Positions 26,636-35,400 of a stretch of DNA of 64,000 nt are shown in pieces. The stretch lies in assembly GCF_900107795.1 (NCBI RefSeq), contig NZ_FNRL01000030.1:1-64000 (forward strand), read 5' to 3'. The number at the start of each line of letters is the position of its first letter. Positions within the stretch are counted from its first letter, which is position 1. Origin of the DNA: Chitinophaga terrae (ex Kim and Jung 2007). Lineage in GTDB: Bacteria; Bacteroidota; Bacteroidia; Chitinophagales; Chitinophagaceae. Below the pieces are notes generated by a model. That model made no database searches and had not been told where the DNA came from. It saw only the letters and a program-made list of their open reading frames with translations. The translations under genes and the position numbers were made by a program.

Positions 26636-26758
26636 TCAATACCAGCAGGGTGTTTTCTTTTCCGATACCTCGTTTTCTGCTACCAGCGTAGTTAAAACGC
26701 CGATACTGGGTTGGTTGACAGTTACCGTGAAGGGTTGTGATTTTTCCAGGTTATTCAT
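26636..26758 (-). CDS. candidate 40-residue peptide gene
   Basis: An ATG-started frame on the minus strand encodes a 40-residue peptide beginning MNNLEKSQPFTVTVNQPSIG and ending EKKTPCWY. It has no signal peptide or membrane helix. It ends 26 bp before a strong terminator whose T-run faces the same way, and it is otherwise alone in a 458-bp gap between plus-strand genes. A short polar leader, a Thr/Val-rich middle and a single C-terminal Cys next to Trp-Tyr could suit a small regulatory or precursor peptide, but no modification or export gene is adjacent. Function is unknown. Confidence 0.5.
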   Translation of the reverse strand: MNNLEKSQPFTVTVNQPSIGVLTTLVAENEVSEKKTPCWY

Positions 26759-26953
26759 CTTAATAAACCTTATAACTTTTTTCGCCAATGCTTTAATACA
26801 GAAGTGATTTCCTTGCAGGAATGGGCATATACCTAACGAATATAAAATGGAAAATAAATTTTTTGTTTTAACCTAAAAATTTATTTTCCTGGCTCATATT
26901 TGCAAATGTATCAACGATAGATATCGTGTTGTATTAATTTTTAAGTAAATATT

Positions 26954-27505
26954 ATGTCGGAACCCAATTCATTGTTTGCGAGAATACACCTCTCCCAAGA
27001 GCGTTTTGAAACCTTTTTAGCGGCCCCGCCCAAGCCGCCCGTCCTGGATGCCAACTGGACAAATTGGTGGAATACACGTAAAATGTATAGCCCGCATCCC
27101 CTGAGCGAAAATGATCTTTATGCTTATAATGCTGCATCCAATAAAGCTATCCTTGATGGCTGGATGGAGAATAAGAATACGGGAACATTCTATGATTATG
27201 ATGAAACGGGGCAGACGCTGAACCTTGGCCTGATCTTTTTTTCAGAGAACTACGGGGAAATGATCCCTATGCTGTCGTTTATTCTGAGCCTGGCGGAGTA
27301 TAAAGAGAATAACCCGGACGATTTTTGCATTGTCTTTCCCTTTTTCTGGGGAGATGAAGACCTGAGCGTTTACATAACCTTTGAGGGGAATACTGCCCGC
27401 CTGGATGCAGAACTGGAATCTGTCGCCCAATTGGACCCAGCTAAACTGAAATACGCAGAAGATTATTTACAACGGAAAGCTGCGGAGATTTTCCCGCAGG
27501 ATTAA
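26954..27505 (+). CDS. uncharacterised cytosolic protein, first gene of the RNA-ligase operon
   Basis: This 183-residue acidic soluble protein is not recognised. It has no signal peptide or membrane helix. It is rich in Trp and Tyr (WTNWWNTRKMYSP; FFWGDEDLSVYITFEG) with mixed alpha/beta composition. It lies 9 bp upstream of a 514-residue unknown and heads a run that ends with an Rnl2-type RNA ligase. The start is the only reasonable ATG and follows an AT-rich leader. Confidence 0.75.
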   Translation: MSEPNSLFARIHLSQERFETFLAAPPKPPVLDANWTNWWNTRKMYSPHPLSENDLYAYNAASNKAILDGWMENKNTGTFYDYDETGQTLNLGLIFFSENYGEMIPMLSFILSLAEYKENNPDDFCIVFPFFWGDEDLSVYITFEGNTARLDAELESVAQLDPAKLKYAEDYLQRKAAEIFPQD

Positions 27506-27514
27506 AAAAAGTAT

Positions 27515-29059
27515 ATGCAACCGGTTTTTGAAGTAAAGAAATTTAACGACATAAAGCATTTGTTGCCGGCAGGTTCCTGGTGGATAAAGCACAGGCGCCA
27601 TGAAGACATGTCAAACGAATATGCTGCATTCTATGAAGGAAATGCGGTTACAGAAAATATCAATCTCGACTTTTTTAACCTGGATATTTCGCTTAACGAC
27701 GAATCGTTGAGGGAGAGTATTGGTTTGATAGTAATAACAGGAAACCTGCGGGCTAAAAATATAATGAACGCTGAAACAGATGGGGCGGTGTCGTTAATTG
27801 TACTCGGCAACCTGGAGGCGGATAATATCGCCGTAGGCGGACAGGAGATCTACGTTTGCGGCGACCTTCTGGTGCATGACCTCTATTGGGGAGACTACAA
27901 CCACGGGGAGCTGCAGGCAGAGGGGCATGTTGCTGCACGGGTGTTCATGGCTACAGACGAATACCATTTCGATTGGAAGCGTTTCCTCCGGAAAGAGAAT
28001 GTTGATATCGCCCTGCTGGCAAACGACGACGACGCAAACGGGGATATCTCCAGGGAGGTGATGGAATCGGCATTTGAAGAGGCCTGCCTGGTTGATGACG
28101 TAGAAGCGGATGAAATTTATAGTTTTAAAGACTGGCTGGATGCTGCCGAGATAAACAGGCGCCTTGGGGCGAATGAGCCGGTATTGCGCGGTGAGATCGC
28201 CGCCCGGGAAGAAGAAACCATCCCGTATGTCTTCGAGGGCGATTTCCTTACAGACAACAATATGGAACGTTTCAGGACCTCTTTCCTCTTCTCCCTTTTT
28301 GGCAGTTCTGAAAGTGCATTGAAGAAAATAGAATTCTGGAGAGAAGATACTTTTACAAGGGTAACTGTACAACAGGATAAGCCTCTCTCTACCAATCTTT
28401 ATTTCCAGCATAAAGAGGAATATGCGATAATGGTCTTCTGTTTTGAATATGAAAATTCGCTGCGCCGGGCCATTACCTATAAATCGCTGACAGGCGACGA
28501 CCAGGAATGGCATTCCCTGGATTTACAACATCCGCAACCTCATCTCCGTAGCCTGTTAGAAACAGGATATAAAAACCTGTTGAAAGAATTTTCGGCCATG
28601 GAATTTTACCAGCAGAAATTCAGGGAAGAAGTTACACTGGAAAAAGCCAGGACGATTATGGCGCTTCCGCTGGTGAAGCAAAGATACAGCGACTACTATA
28701 ACGATGAGGCAGAAGTGTTGTACATAGGCAATTTAATGATAGAATTCAGGCAGGAAGATCCTGCAACGGAGCGGGCGCCCAGGATCGGTATCATCCAAAG
28801 CATACCTCATGCGGAAGAGGAAGATGACAGGTTTGCTTTCTTCCATTTTGATATCATCAAAGATGAAGCAGGCAATGAACGGGTAACGCTGCGGACGCAA
28901 GATGCAGATGGGTACGATAGTACTGTGTATAATGTTTCGGTTACAGACACAGGAAAGTTTAAAAAGGCCCTGGAGTTTTTTGCATTGCTGGAAAAGAAGA
29001 TCTTTCCGTTGAATGAAAAATACCTGGCCGAGTTGAACGCGAACAGGGAGAATGAATAA
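27515..29059 (+). CDS. uncharacterised protein with a beta-solenoid-like segment
   Basis: This 514-residue cytosolic protein has no export signal. Residues about 65-150 show evenly spaced short strands (GLIVITGNLRAKNI, SLIVLGNLEADNI, EIYVCGDLLVHDL, ELQAEGHVAARVF), the pattern of a bactofilin-like or right-handed beta-helix fold. The remaining roughly 360 residues are acidic mixed alpha/beta with no motif I recognise. It follows the 183-residue protein by 9 bp, and its TAA overlaps an ATG (TAATG) of a 28-codon ORF, so it belongs to the same operon as the RNA ligase. Confidence 0.75.
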   Translation: MQPVFEVKKFNDIKHLLPAGSWWIKHRRHEDMSNEYAAFYEGNAVTENINLDFFNLDISLNDESLRESIGLIVITGNLRAKNIMNAETDGAVSLIVLGNLEADNIAVGGQEIYVCGDLLVHDLYWGDYNHGELQAEGHVAARVFMATDEYHFDWKRFLRKENVDIALLANDDDANGDISREVMESAFEEACLVDDVEADEIYSFKDWLDAAEINRRLGANEPVLRGEIAAREEETIPYVFEGDFLTDNNMERFRTSFLFSLFGSSESALKKIEFWREDTFTRVTVQQDKPLSTNLYFQHKEEYAIMVFCFEYENSLRRAITYKSLTGDDQEWHSLDLQHPQPHLRSLLETGYKNLLKEFSAMEFYQQKFREEVTLEKARTIMALPLVKQRYSDYYNDEAEVLYIGNLMIEFRQEDPATERAPRIGIIQSIPHAEEEDDRFAFFHFDIIKDEAGNERVTLRTQDADGYDSTVYNVSVTDTGKFKKALEFFALLEKKIFPLNEKYLAELNANRENE

Positions 29060-29145
29060 TGAAGAAAAGATTAAATGTCTTGTTCCCATTGCAGGAAGAT
29101 GTTGCGGTTGGGAATAACCAGGCAAGAAATATAATAGAGTTATGA
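29059..29145 (+). CDS. 28-residue ORF coupled at both ends
   Basis: This tiny frame encodes MKKRLNVLFPLQEDVAVGNN and eight more residues ending IIEL. Its ATG overlaps the upstream stop (TAATG) and its TGA overlaps the downstream RNA ligase start (ATGA), so it exactly bridges the two genes. It may carry ribosomes onto the ligase start, which has no good Shine-Dalgarno site, or be a remnant of a larger gene. The fit at both ends is more than expected by chance, but no protein function is claimed. Confidence 0.4.
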   Translation: MKKRLNVLFPLQEDVAVGNNQARNIIEL

Positions 29146-30173
29146 GTGAGTTTTCGGGCTATGAAAAGATGCCCAATAGTTTTAAAAAATTGCAGTTGGA
29201 TGAAAGTGATTTTTCCAGGTTGGAGAAATTGAAGTGGGTGGTTACGGAAAAAGTGCATGGCGCGAATTTTAGTTTTGTGTATGAAGATGGCAGCCTGAAA
29301 TTTGCCAAGAGAAGGGAATACCTGAAATGGACGGATGATTTCTTTGGATTCCAGTTGGTAGTGAGCCGTTTGGAAAACAATATACTCCGGTTGTTTGAGC
29401 GCCTCAGCGCTGAAGTACAGGGTGCTAAATACATTGTATACGGCGAGTTGTTTGGCGGCAAATATCCTCACCCGGAAGTAGCGGAAGACAAGCAGGTACA
29501 GGCTGTTCAAACAGGCGTTTATTATACGCCGGGCATACATTTCTGCGCTTTTGATATTGCAATAGAAACAGCAGACGGCAAACAATACCTGGATTATGAA
29601 ACAGCAGTGAATTATTTCGAACAGTTTGGGATATTTTACGCAAAGCCGTTGTTCATAGGCCGATTTAACGAGGCGCTCAATTTCAATACCAGGATCAATT
29701 CGGCTATTCCTTCAGCCTTCCAGCTGCCTGAGTTGAGCAATAACCTCATAGAAGGCGTGGTTGTAAAGCCTTTTAATCAGCCCGCTGACAGCCAGTTTGC
29801 CGACCGGCCTATCGTGAAGTTGAAGAACCCCGAATTTGATGAAGAGGAAAAATTTCACCAGGCGGCCCGTTGGTCTTTTATCCCGGAAGTATCTTCGAAA
29901 ACGGAGGATCTTTCTTACATCGTAGATGAGTTGAAAACCTATGTTACGGTTAACAGGCTCAAAAGCGCTGTTTCCAAGATCGGCGCCCTGGATATGAATA
30001 ATGAAACGAGAGTAGCGGAGATCCAGTCGGAATTCCTGGAAGATGTGCTCACCGATTTTAAAGAGAATTATGGTAATATACTGGAAGAATTTTCTGCTGA
30101 AGAAAAAGAGTGGGTAATGGAAAGGCTGAAGTCAGCAATCTACCGCACAATGGTTTTTGCGGGCAACGAGTAA
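29142..30173 (+). CDS. T4 Rnl2-type RNA ligase
   Basis: This 343-residue protein is an ATP-dependent ligase that seals 3'-OH/5'-phosphate nicks in RNA. The nucleotidyltransferase motifs are in order: motif I EKVHGANF with the AMP-accepting lysine K37 (T4 Rnl2 has KIHGTNF), then AKRREYL, motif III YGELFGG, motif IIIa CAFDI, motif IV EGVVVKP and motif V VKLKNP. The C-terminal helical domain (ELKTYVTVNRLKSAVSKIGALD) also resembles that of T4 Rnl2, so this is a full-length two-domain member. It is the last gene of a four-frame operon and is followed by a terminator. The RNA substrate is unknown; RNA repair is the obvious possibility. Confidence 0.92.
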   Translation: MSEFSGYEKMPNSFKKLQLDESDFSRLEKLKWVVTEKVHGANFSFVYEDGSLKFAKRREYLKWTDDFFGFQLVVSRLENNILRLFERLSAEVQGAKYIVYGELFGGKYPHPEVAEDKQVQAVQTGVYYTPGIHFCAFDIAIETADGKQYLDYETAVNYFEQFGIFYAKPLFIGRFNEALNFNTRINSAIPSAFQLPELSNNLIEGVVVKPFNQPADSQFADRPIVKLKNPEFDEEEKFHQAARWSFIPEVSSKTEDLSYIVDELKTYVTVNRLKSAVSKIGALDMNNETRVAEIQSEFLEDVLTDFKENYGNILEEFSAEEKEWVMERLKSAIYRTMVFAGNE

Positions 30174-30186
30174 AAGATTAATCCAA

Positions 30187-30225
30187 AAAAAGGTCTGTCT
30201 CCTCACCGGGAGGCAGACCTTTTTC
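30187..30225. terminator. bidirectional terminator between the RNA ligase and HopJ-family genes
   Basis: AAGGTCTGTCTCC and GGGAGGCAGACCTT form a strong stem around 30190-30221, with A7 before and T5 after. It terminates both convergent genes. Confidence 0.8.
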
Positions 30226-30233
30226 ATTGATGT

Positions 30234-30575
30234 TTATTTAGCGGTCAGCGCTTCTCCTTCGAAGGCAATACCAGCCCAGCCATGGGCTACGAACTGCCTG
30301 ATGTTCTGGTGATCCGTTCCATGAGGGTTCTGTAATACAGACTGGTAATGTTCTGCAAATAAAGGCAGTGTGTCCTCTTCTTTCAGTTGGTGTATTTTGG
30401 CAAAAGAGAAAACCTTTGCGCTGCCCTGGTTCTGGGTAGCTTCGTTATACGCATCGCCATTCCTGAAAGCTGTAGGCTGATGATGGTAATGGGTTTCTAT
30501 AAAATCAATCACTTCTTTGAAAGTGACGGCGTTCTCTTTAGATCTTTTAATCAAGTCATCCAGTTGTTCTTTCAT
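30234..30575 (-). CDS. HopJ type III effector family protein
   Basis: This 113-residue protein shows the HopJ-family pattern: TFKEVIDFIETHYHHQPTAFRNGD, then NEATQNQGSAKVFSFAKIHQLKEEDTLPLFAEHYQSVLQNPHGTDHQNIRQFVAHGWAGIAFEG. The family was named after a Pseudomonas syringae effector, but most members are in free-living bacteria without type III secretion, and their role is unknown. Nothing here suggests secretion. It is a single gene convergent with the RNA ligase. Confidence 0.88.
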   Translation of the reverse strand: MKEQLDDLIKRSKENAVTFKEVIDFIETHYHHQPTAFRNGDAYNEATQNQGSAKVFSFAKIHQLKEEDTLPLFAEHYQSVLQNPHGTDHQNIRQFVAHGWAGIAFEGEALTAK

Positions 30576-30665
30576 GTCGCAATGCTGTATTTAATGTGTT
30601 CGGCAAAGATAAAGGGCTGACCGGTAAAGGCCAACCCTTGTTTTTTAGTTGTTATATTGATGATC

Positions 30666-31193
30666 TTAAAAAAGACTGTATAATGCTTTTCGAATAGCTT
30701 TTAAACAGGAGGCTACCTGTTTCTCCAGGGTACTGACAGGAACCTGCAGTTCAACGGCCGCTTCTTTATAAGACTTTTCTTCTTCCTTTATAAGCCTGTA
30801 TGCTGCCTGCTTTTGCACAGAAAGTCGGGCGATCGTTGCAGCAATGGTTTGGTGGGTTTCCCTGAACGACAACTGGGTTGCGGGCGTATAATCTTCAATT
30901 GCTTCTTCATCTGTCGTCCAATCGCCTTTTAGTATAAGCTGATGTTTGAGACGTTTGCGGTGCCAGTCCATCAGCTGGTTGTAAGCGATACCGAAAATAT
31001 AATTTTCCCATTGATGGCTGATTACAACAGTTCTTTTTTCCCATGCACGCAGGTAACAATCCTGCAACAGATCCTCGCAGAGCACAGCATCCCTTGTATG
31101 CTTCATGAAAAGCCGGTAAAGCCGGTCTTTCGACTTTTCAAAGGCTTCCAGGAAAGCGTTGGCTTCATTCGTATGTTCACTAGTGATTTGCAT
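30666..31193 (-). CDS. ECF RNA polymerase sigma factor (Bacteroidota FecI-like)
   Basis: This 175-residue sigma-70 factor has region 2 (LYRLFMKHTRDAVLCEDLLQDCYLRAWEKR, about 26-55, and IFGIAYNQLMDWHRKR) and region 4 (about 110-170; RLSVQKQAAYRLIKEEEKSYKEAAVELQVPVSTLEKQV). It diverges from a FecR anti-sigma gene followed by an STN-bearing SusC, the cell-surface signalling arrangement in which substrate binding at the outer membrane releases the sigma factor to drive the SusC/SusD genes. Confidence 0.92.
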   Translation of the reverse strand: MQITSEHTNEANAFLEAFEKSKDRLYRLFMKHTRDAVLCEDLLQDCYLRAWEKRTVVISHQWENYIFGIAYNQLMDWHRKRLKHQLILKGDWTTDEEAIEDYTPATQLSFRETHQTIAATIARLSVQKQAAYRLIKEEEKSYKEAAVELQVPVSTLEKQVASCLKAIRKALYSLF

Positions 31194-31402
31194 GTAGCCG
31201 GCAAAATTAATCGACTGGAATACAAGTAGGTCCGCTTAACATAAATTTCATAATGTGGAATACGAAGTACAAAATAGATAATTTTTTCTCATTCCCAACA
31301 AAAAAATTCCTTAACAATTAGTTTACACAGGCATTGGCGGAAAGTGAATGCTTTAACGAACATGTATATGCAAGAAGTATCAAAAAAACTAAATCCTACG
31401 AT

Positions 31403-32368
31403 ATGGACCAGGATAAATCCATCTGGCAGAGATATATGAATGGTACCGCCACCGAGGCGGAACTGCGGGCGCTGTATGAAATGCTGGAGAAAGGCGAAGG
31501 TCCTTATCCTGAGGAGGTAATGAATCGGGAAATGGAGGGCAGCGACCTCATGCCGGCCCAAATGGCGGAGCGTTTGCGTAAAAAGCTGGAGGAAGCCGCA
31601 GGCGTCAGGAAGCCCCTTATCCGGCGTTCATTTTATTACTATGCAGGTACTGCCGCCGCCGTCCTGTTCCTGTTTGCAGGTTACGCCTTGTACCTGAACC
31701 TCAACACAAACGCGCGCGGGGTAAAGAGTTATGGCGGTAAAACAAATACGGGCAACGCACCGCAACTGGTCGTGTTACCTGATCAGTCGAAGGTTTGGGT
31801 AAATAAAAACAGTACCCTCCTGGTAAGCGAAGATTTCGCAAATGACCGGTCCCTGCAACTGGAGGGGGAGGCTTATTTTGAAGTTACTACCGATCCCAAA
31901 CACCCGCTTACCATTGAGAGTGGCGGAACTATAACGCAAGTGCTGGGAACAACTTTCAATATAGATAACAACGTAGACGGAAACCTGCGCATAACATTAA
32001 TATCCGGGGCAATTAAAGTCAGCGATCCGGAAAATTCTTTTTCAGCTCAGCTGAAACCCGGAGAAACGCTTATAAACAAGGAGAACAAAAGAGAGATTGT
32101 CAAAACAGGAAGCCTTGATGTTATCGGATGGATGCATGGCAATATGATATTCAACCAGATCCCGCTGAAAGAAGCGCTGAAGAGAGTAAGCGAGCATTAT
32201 AACAAGCCGGTATTCGCGGACGACTCGCTGCTCTCTGGCAAGGTAGTGACCGCAGACTACCCTGCTGAAGCCACGCTGGAAGAAGTATTAAACCATATGC
32301 TGTTCATCTACCAGTTGAAAATCACCAAAGATGCAATGGGAAATATAGTTATTACATCAAAACCATAA
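31403..32368 (+). CDS. FecR family anti-sigma factor
   Basis: This inner-membrane anti-sigma factor holds the adjacent ECF sigma factor until signalled by the SusC transducer. I place the start at MDQDKSIWQRYMNGTATEAEL, giving 321 residues. The frame stays open to a TTG at 31334, but that leader does not look like FecR. One transmembrane helix lies at about 76-100 (YYYAGTAAAVLFLFAGYALYL). The periplasmic FecR domain follows (VLPDQSKVWVNKNSTLLVSEDF, then LEGEAYFEVTTDPKHPL), and a C-terminal STN-like DUF4974 domain (GNMIFNQIPLKEALKRVSEHYNKPV) contacts the transporter. Confidence 0.92.
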   Translation: MDQDKSIWQRYMNGTATEAELRALYEMLEKGEGPYPEEVMNREMEGSDLMPAQMAERLRKKLEEAAGVRKPLIRRSFYYYAGTAAAVLFLFAGYALYLNLNTNARGVKSYGGKTNTGNAPQLVVLPDQSKVWVNKNSTLLVSEDFANDRSLQLEGEAYFEVTTDPKHPLTIESGGTITQVLGTTFNIDNNVDGNLRITLISGAIKVSDPENSFSAQLKPGETLINKENKREIVKTGSLDVIGWMHGNMIFNQIPLKEALKRVSEHYNKPVFADDSLLSGKVVTADYPAEATLEEVLNHMLFIYQLKITKDAMGNIVITSKP

Positions 32369-32441
32369 TAAAAAAGCAGGGCCTCGCCTGGCCCTGCCCG
32401 AAAAAAACGTTCCGAAAAAACGCTTAAAACATCCGCAAAGT

Positions 32442-35400
32442 ATGAAAAAAAAGGTAAACCGCCTGCGACAGCAGTCAGGCGCCTGGATCCTTATTGCCTT
32501 CATTGGGCTGCTGTCTGCCTGGCCATCTGCCTATTCAAATGCCCAGACAGAAAAGTTATCAGCCCCCGTAACGCTTAAAGCAGAAGCTATACTGTTAACT
32601 ACAGTTCTGCAGCAACTGCAACAGCAGACACACTACATTTTTTCCTACGATCAGCCCCAGTTATCTGCTATTCGCCTAAAACAGGTTAACTGGAGGAACA
32701 CGCCGTTGGGAACTGTATTGGAGCAGTTAAAAGCACAGACAGGAGTTGACTATACAGTACTTGGCAAAAATATCGCTGTGGCCCTTGTACGTGCTTCCTC
32801 TTCTTCCGGCAAAGAGCAACCGGGAAAACTGACAGGTAAAATTACCGATGCCGCCAACGGGGAAATACTTATAGGCTCCGGTATCCGTGTTGGAAGCAAA
32901 GGCGCTGCAAGTAATGAACAGGGAATATATACACTGGAGTTGCCGGAGGGTACCTATATCGCTGAAGCGTCATTCATTGGATATAAGAACAACCGCATAG
33001 CGCCTGTAACCATTAAGGCGGGAACAACTACCAGGCTGGATATCGCACTTCAACGCCAGGAAGGCAAACTGCAGGAAGTAGTGGTAACGGCATTGGGTAT
33101 AAAGAAAGACGAAAAATCGCTGGGCTACGCCATTCAGAAAGTAGATGGAGATGAAGTAAGCAGCGCTCCAACAAATAACTGGATCAACGCGCTTAGCGGG
33201 AAGGTAGCAGGGCTTACCCTCAACAAGGTAGGAGGCCCGCTGGGCTCAAGCGATGTTGTATTGCGCGGCGACAATGTACTGGCGCTGGGAGGCAGCACAG
33301 CCCTGATAGTGGTAGACGGGGTGCCTATCAGCACAGCCCAGTCGGGAACCGGGAACGGTCCATTAGTGGATGCAGACAGCCCTGTAGATTTTGGAAGTTC
33401 GCTCAGTGACCTGAACCCAGAAGAGATTGAAAGCATCACGGTGTTGAAAGGCCCGGGTGCTACTGCACTGTATGGGTCAAGGGCTTCCAACGGCGCCATC
33501 GTCATTACAACAAAATCAAATAACAAAACAAAAGGCTGGGGCGTCTATGCCAACACCGTCCAGGAAATAAGCCAGGTGAACAGGTGGCCGGATTATCAAT
33601 ATGAATACGGCGCGGGCGGTGGCGGCGCCAGGTATTATTCGTATGGCAACACGGTGGATGGCAATTCGTTGCAAACAGCAACGGCGGCCTGGGGTGCCAG
33701 GTTTGCGGGCCAGTCTTACTTCCAGTACAATTCGCCGATCGATCCGGTTACCGGGCAAAGAACTGAACGCGTACCATGGGTACCTTATGAAAATGCTTAT
33801 AAGGGAATCTTCAGGAACGGTTTTACAAGCACAAATACAATTGGTGTAGCCGGGCCAAATATGAGAGCAGGAATTACCTATCTTAAAAATAACTGGATAA
33901 CCCCAAATTCAGGCTTTAGCAGGGTGTCTGCCTGGCTCTCGGGAAACCAGAAAATATCAAACAAAGTTACCATCAGCGGAAAGCTGAACTATAACCGGAA
34001 GTTTAGCGATAACCTGCCGGCACAGGGCTACAACAACCAAACCATCATGTATTACGTGAACCAGACGGCTCCAAACAATAACGTGGAATGGAATAAACCC
34101 ATGTGGCTTCCTAACCAGGAGCAGGTAGCACAACAAAGCCCATTCTGGCCGGGAATGGATAATCCATACCTTATTTCGTATGAAATGCTGAATGGCACAG
34201 ATAAACACGATGTCATAGGCAATATTAACGCAGTGGTGCAGCTTACTCCCAGGCTTAGTCTTTCGCTTCGTTCGGGCATGGATCTGAACTACGAATTCAG
34301 AACACAGCTACGTCCTATGTCTACCTATAAATTTAAGCAAGGTATGTACAGGCAGCAATCTGTTTTCAGGATAGAGAACAATAGCGATTTCCTGTTGAAG
34401 TATGACAATAAACTGCCCGGCGGAATCAAGTATACAGCCAGCTTCGGAGGCAACCAACGGTTTAACGATTATAAATACACGGATAACCGGGCGGATAATT
34501 TGGTGATACCAGGGGTTTATAACCTGGGAAACAGCAGGGACCCTGTTGTTACCATTCCTGATAGGGCAAGCTTCCTGGTTAACAGTTTATATGGATTCCT
34601 GAACCTGAATTTTCGTGAGAAAGTATTCCTGGAATTAACAGGAAGGAATGACTGGTCTTCTACGCTTCCAAAACAAAATCAATCCTTCTTTTACCCAAGT
34701 ATCAATGCCAGCGTGTTGTTGGATAAGCTTGTAAAACTGCCGCAGTTCGTATCGCAGGCCAAGTTTCGGGCTTCGTACGCCAGCACTGGTGTGGATGCAA
34801 GAACAGCATATACTTTCCTGGAAAACTATTCGTCCACCAGCTTCCCGGGATCGCTTACATCGCCAGGCACATTGCCTAACAAGAACCTGAAGCCCCAGTT
34901 GACGAACGCCATTGAAGCAGGAGGTGATTTCAGGTTCCTGAACAGCCGGTTGGGCATCGATTGGTCTGTATACCGCAATGTGACGAACAACCAGATATTA
35001 AGCCTGCCGATCGACGGCGCAAGTGGGTATTCAAATGCTATGGTGAATATCGGGAAAGTGCAGAATAAGGGAGTTGAAATTATGCTTACCGGTATTCCTT
35101 ACTACAACCGTGACTTCAGGTGGAATGTAACTTTGAACTGGGCGGCAAACAGGAGTAAAGCATTGGAGTTAACTACCAGCCCGGGATCAGAAGGAATGCT
35201 GATCTTATATAATGTAAGCTGGGCCAGCATCCAGGTAGTAGCGCAGGAAGGAAAATCTTTCCCCCAGCTCTATGGTTTAGGATTGAAACGCACTCCTGAT
35301 GGCCAGGTGATCTATGATAATTCCGGGCTTCCATTGCTGACGGATACGCTGCAAAACAGGGGAAGCATCAGCCCCGACTGGCAGGGAGGTATTAAAAATG

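Noticed and set aside
27794..28513. 239-codon minus-strand ORF
   Set aside because: It is antisense to the 514-residue protein gene, has no upstream signals and looks like random Phe/His/Ile-rich shadow translation.
30234..30575. HopJ-family protein considered as evidence of type III secretion
   Set aside because: The family name is historical; most members occur in bacteria without type III secretion, and no secretion gene is present here.
32376..32397. Perfect 8-bp hairpin GCAGGGCC/GGCCCTGC between FecR and SusC considered as a terminator
   Set aside because: No T-run follows on the plus strand and both flanking genes are plus-strand in one presumed transcript. It may affect mRNA processing, but a terminator call is not supported.
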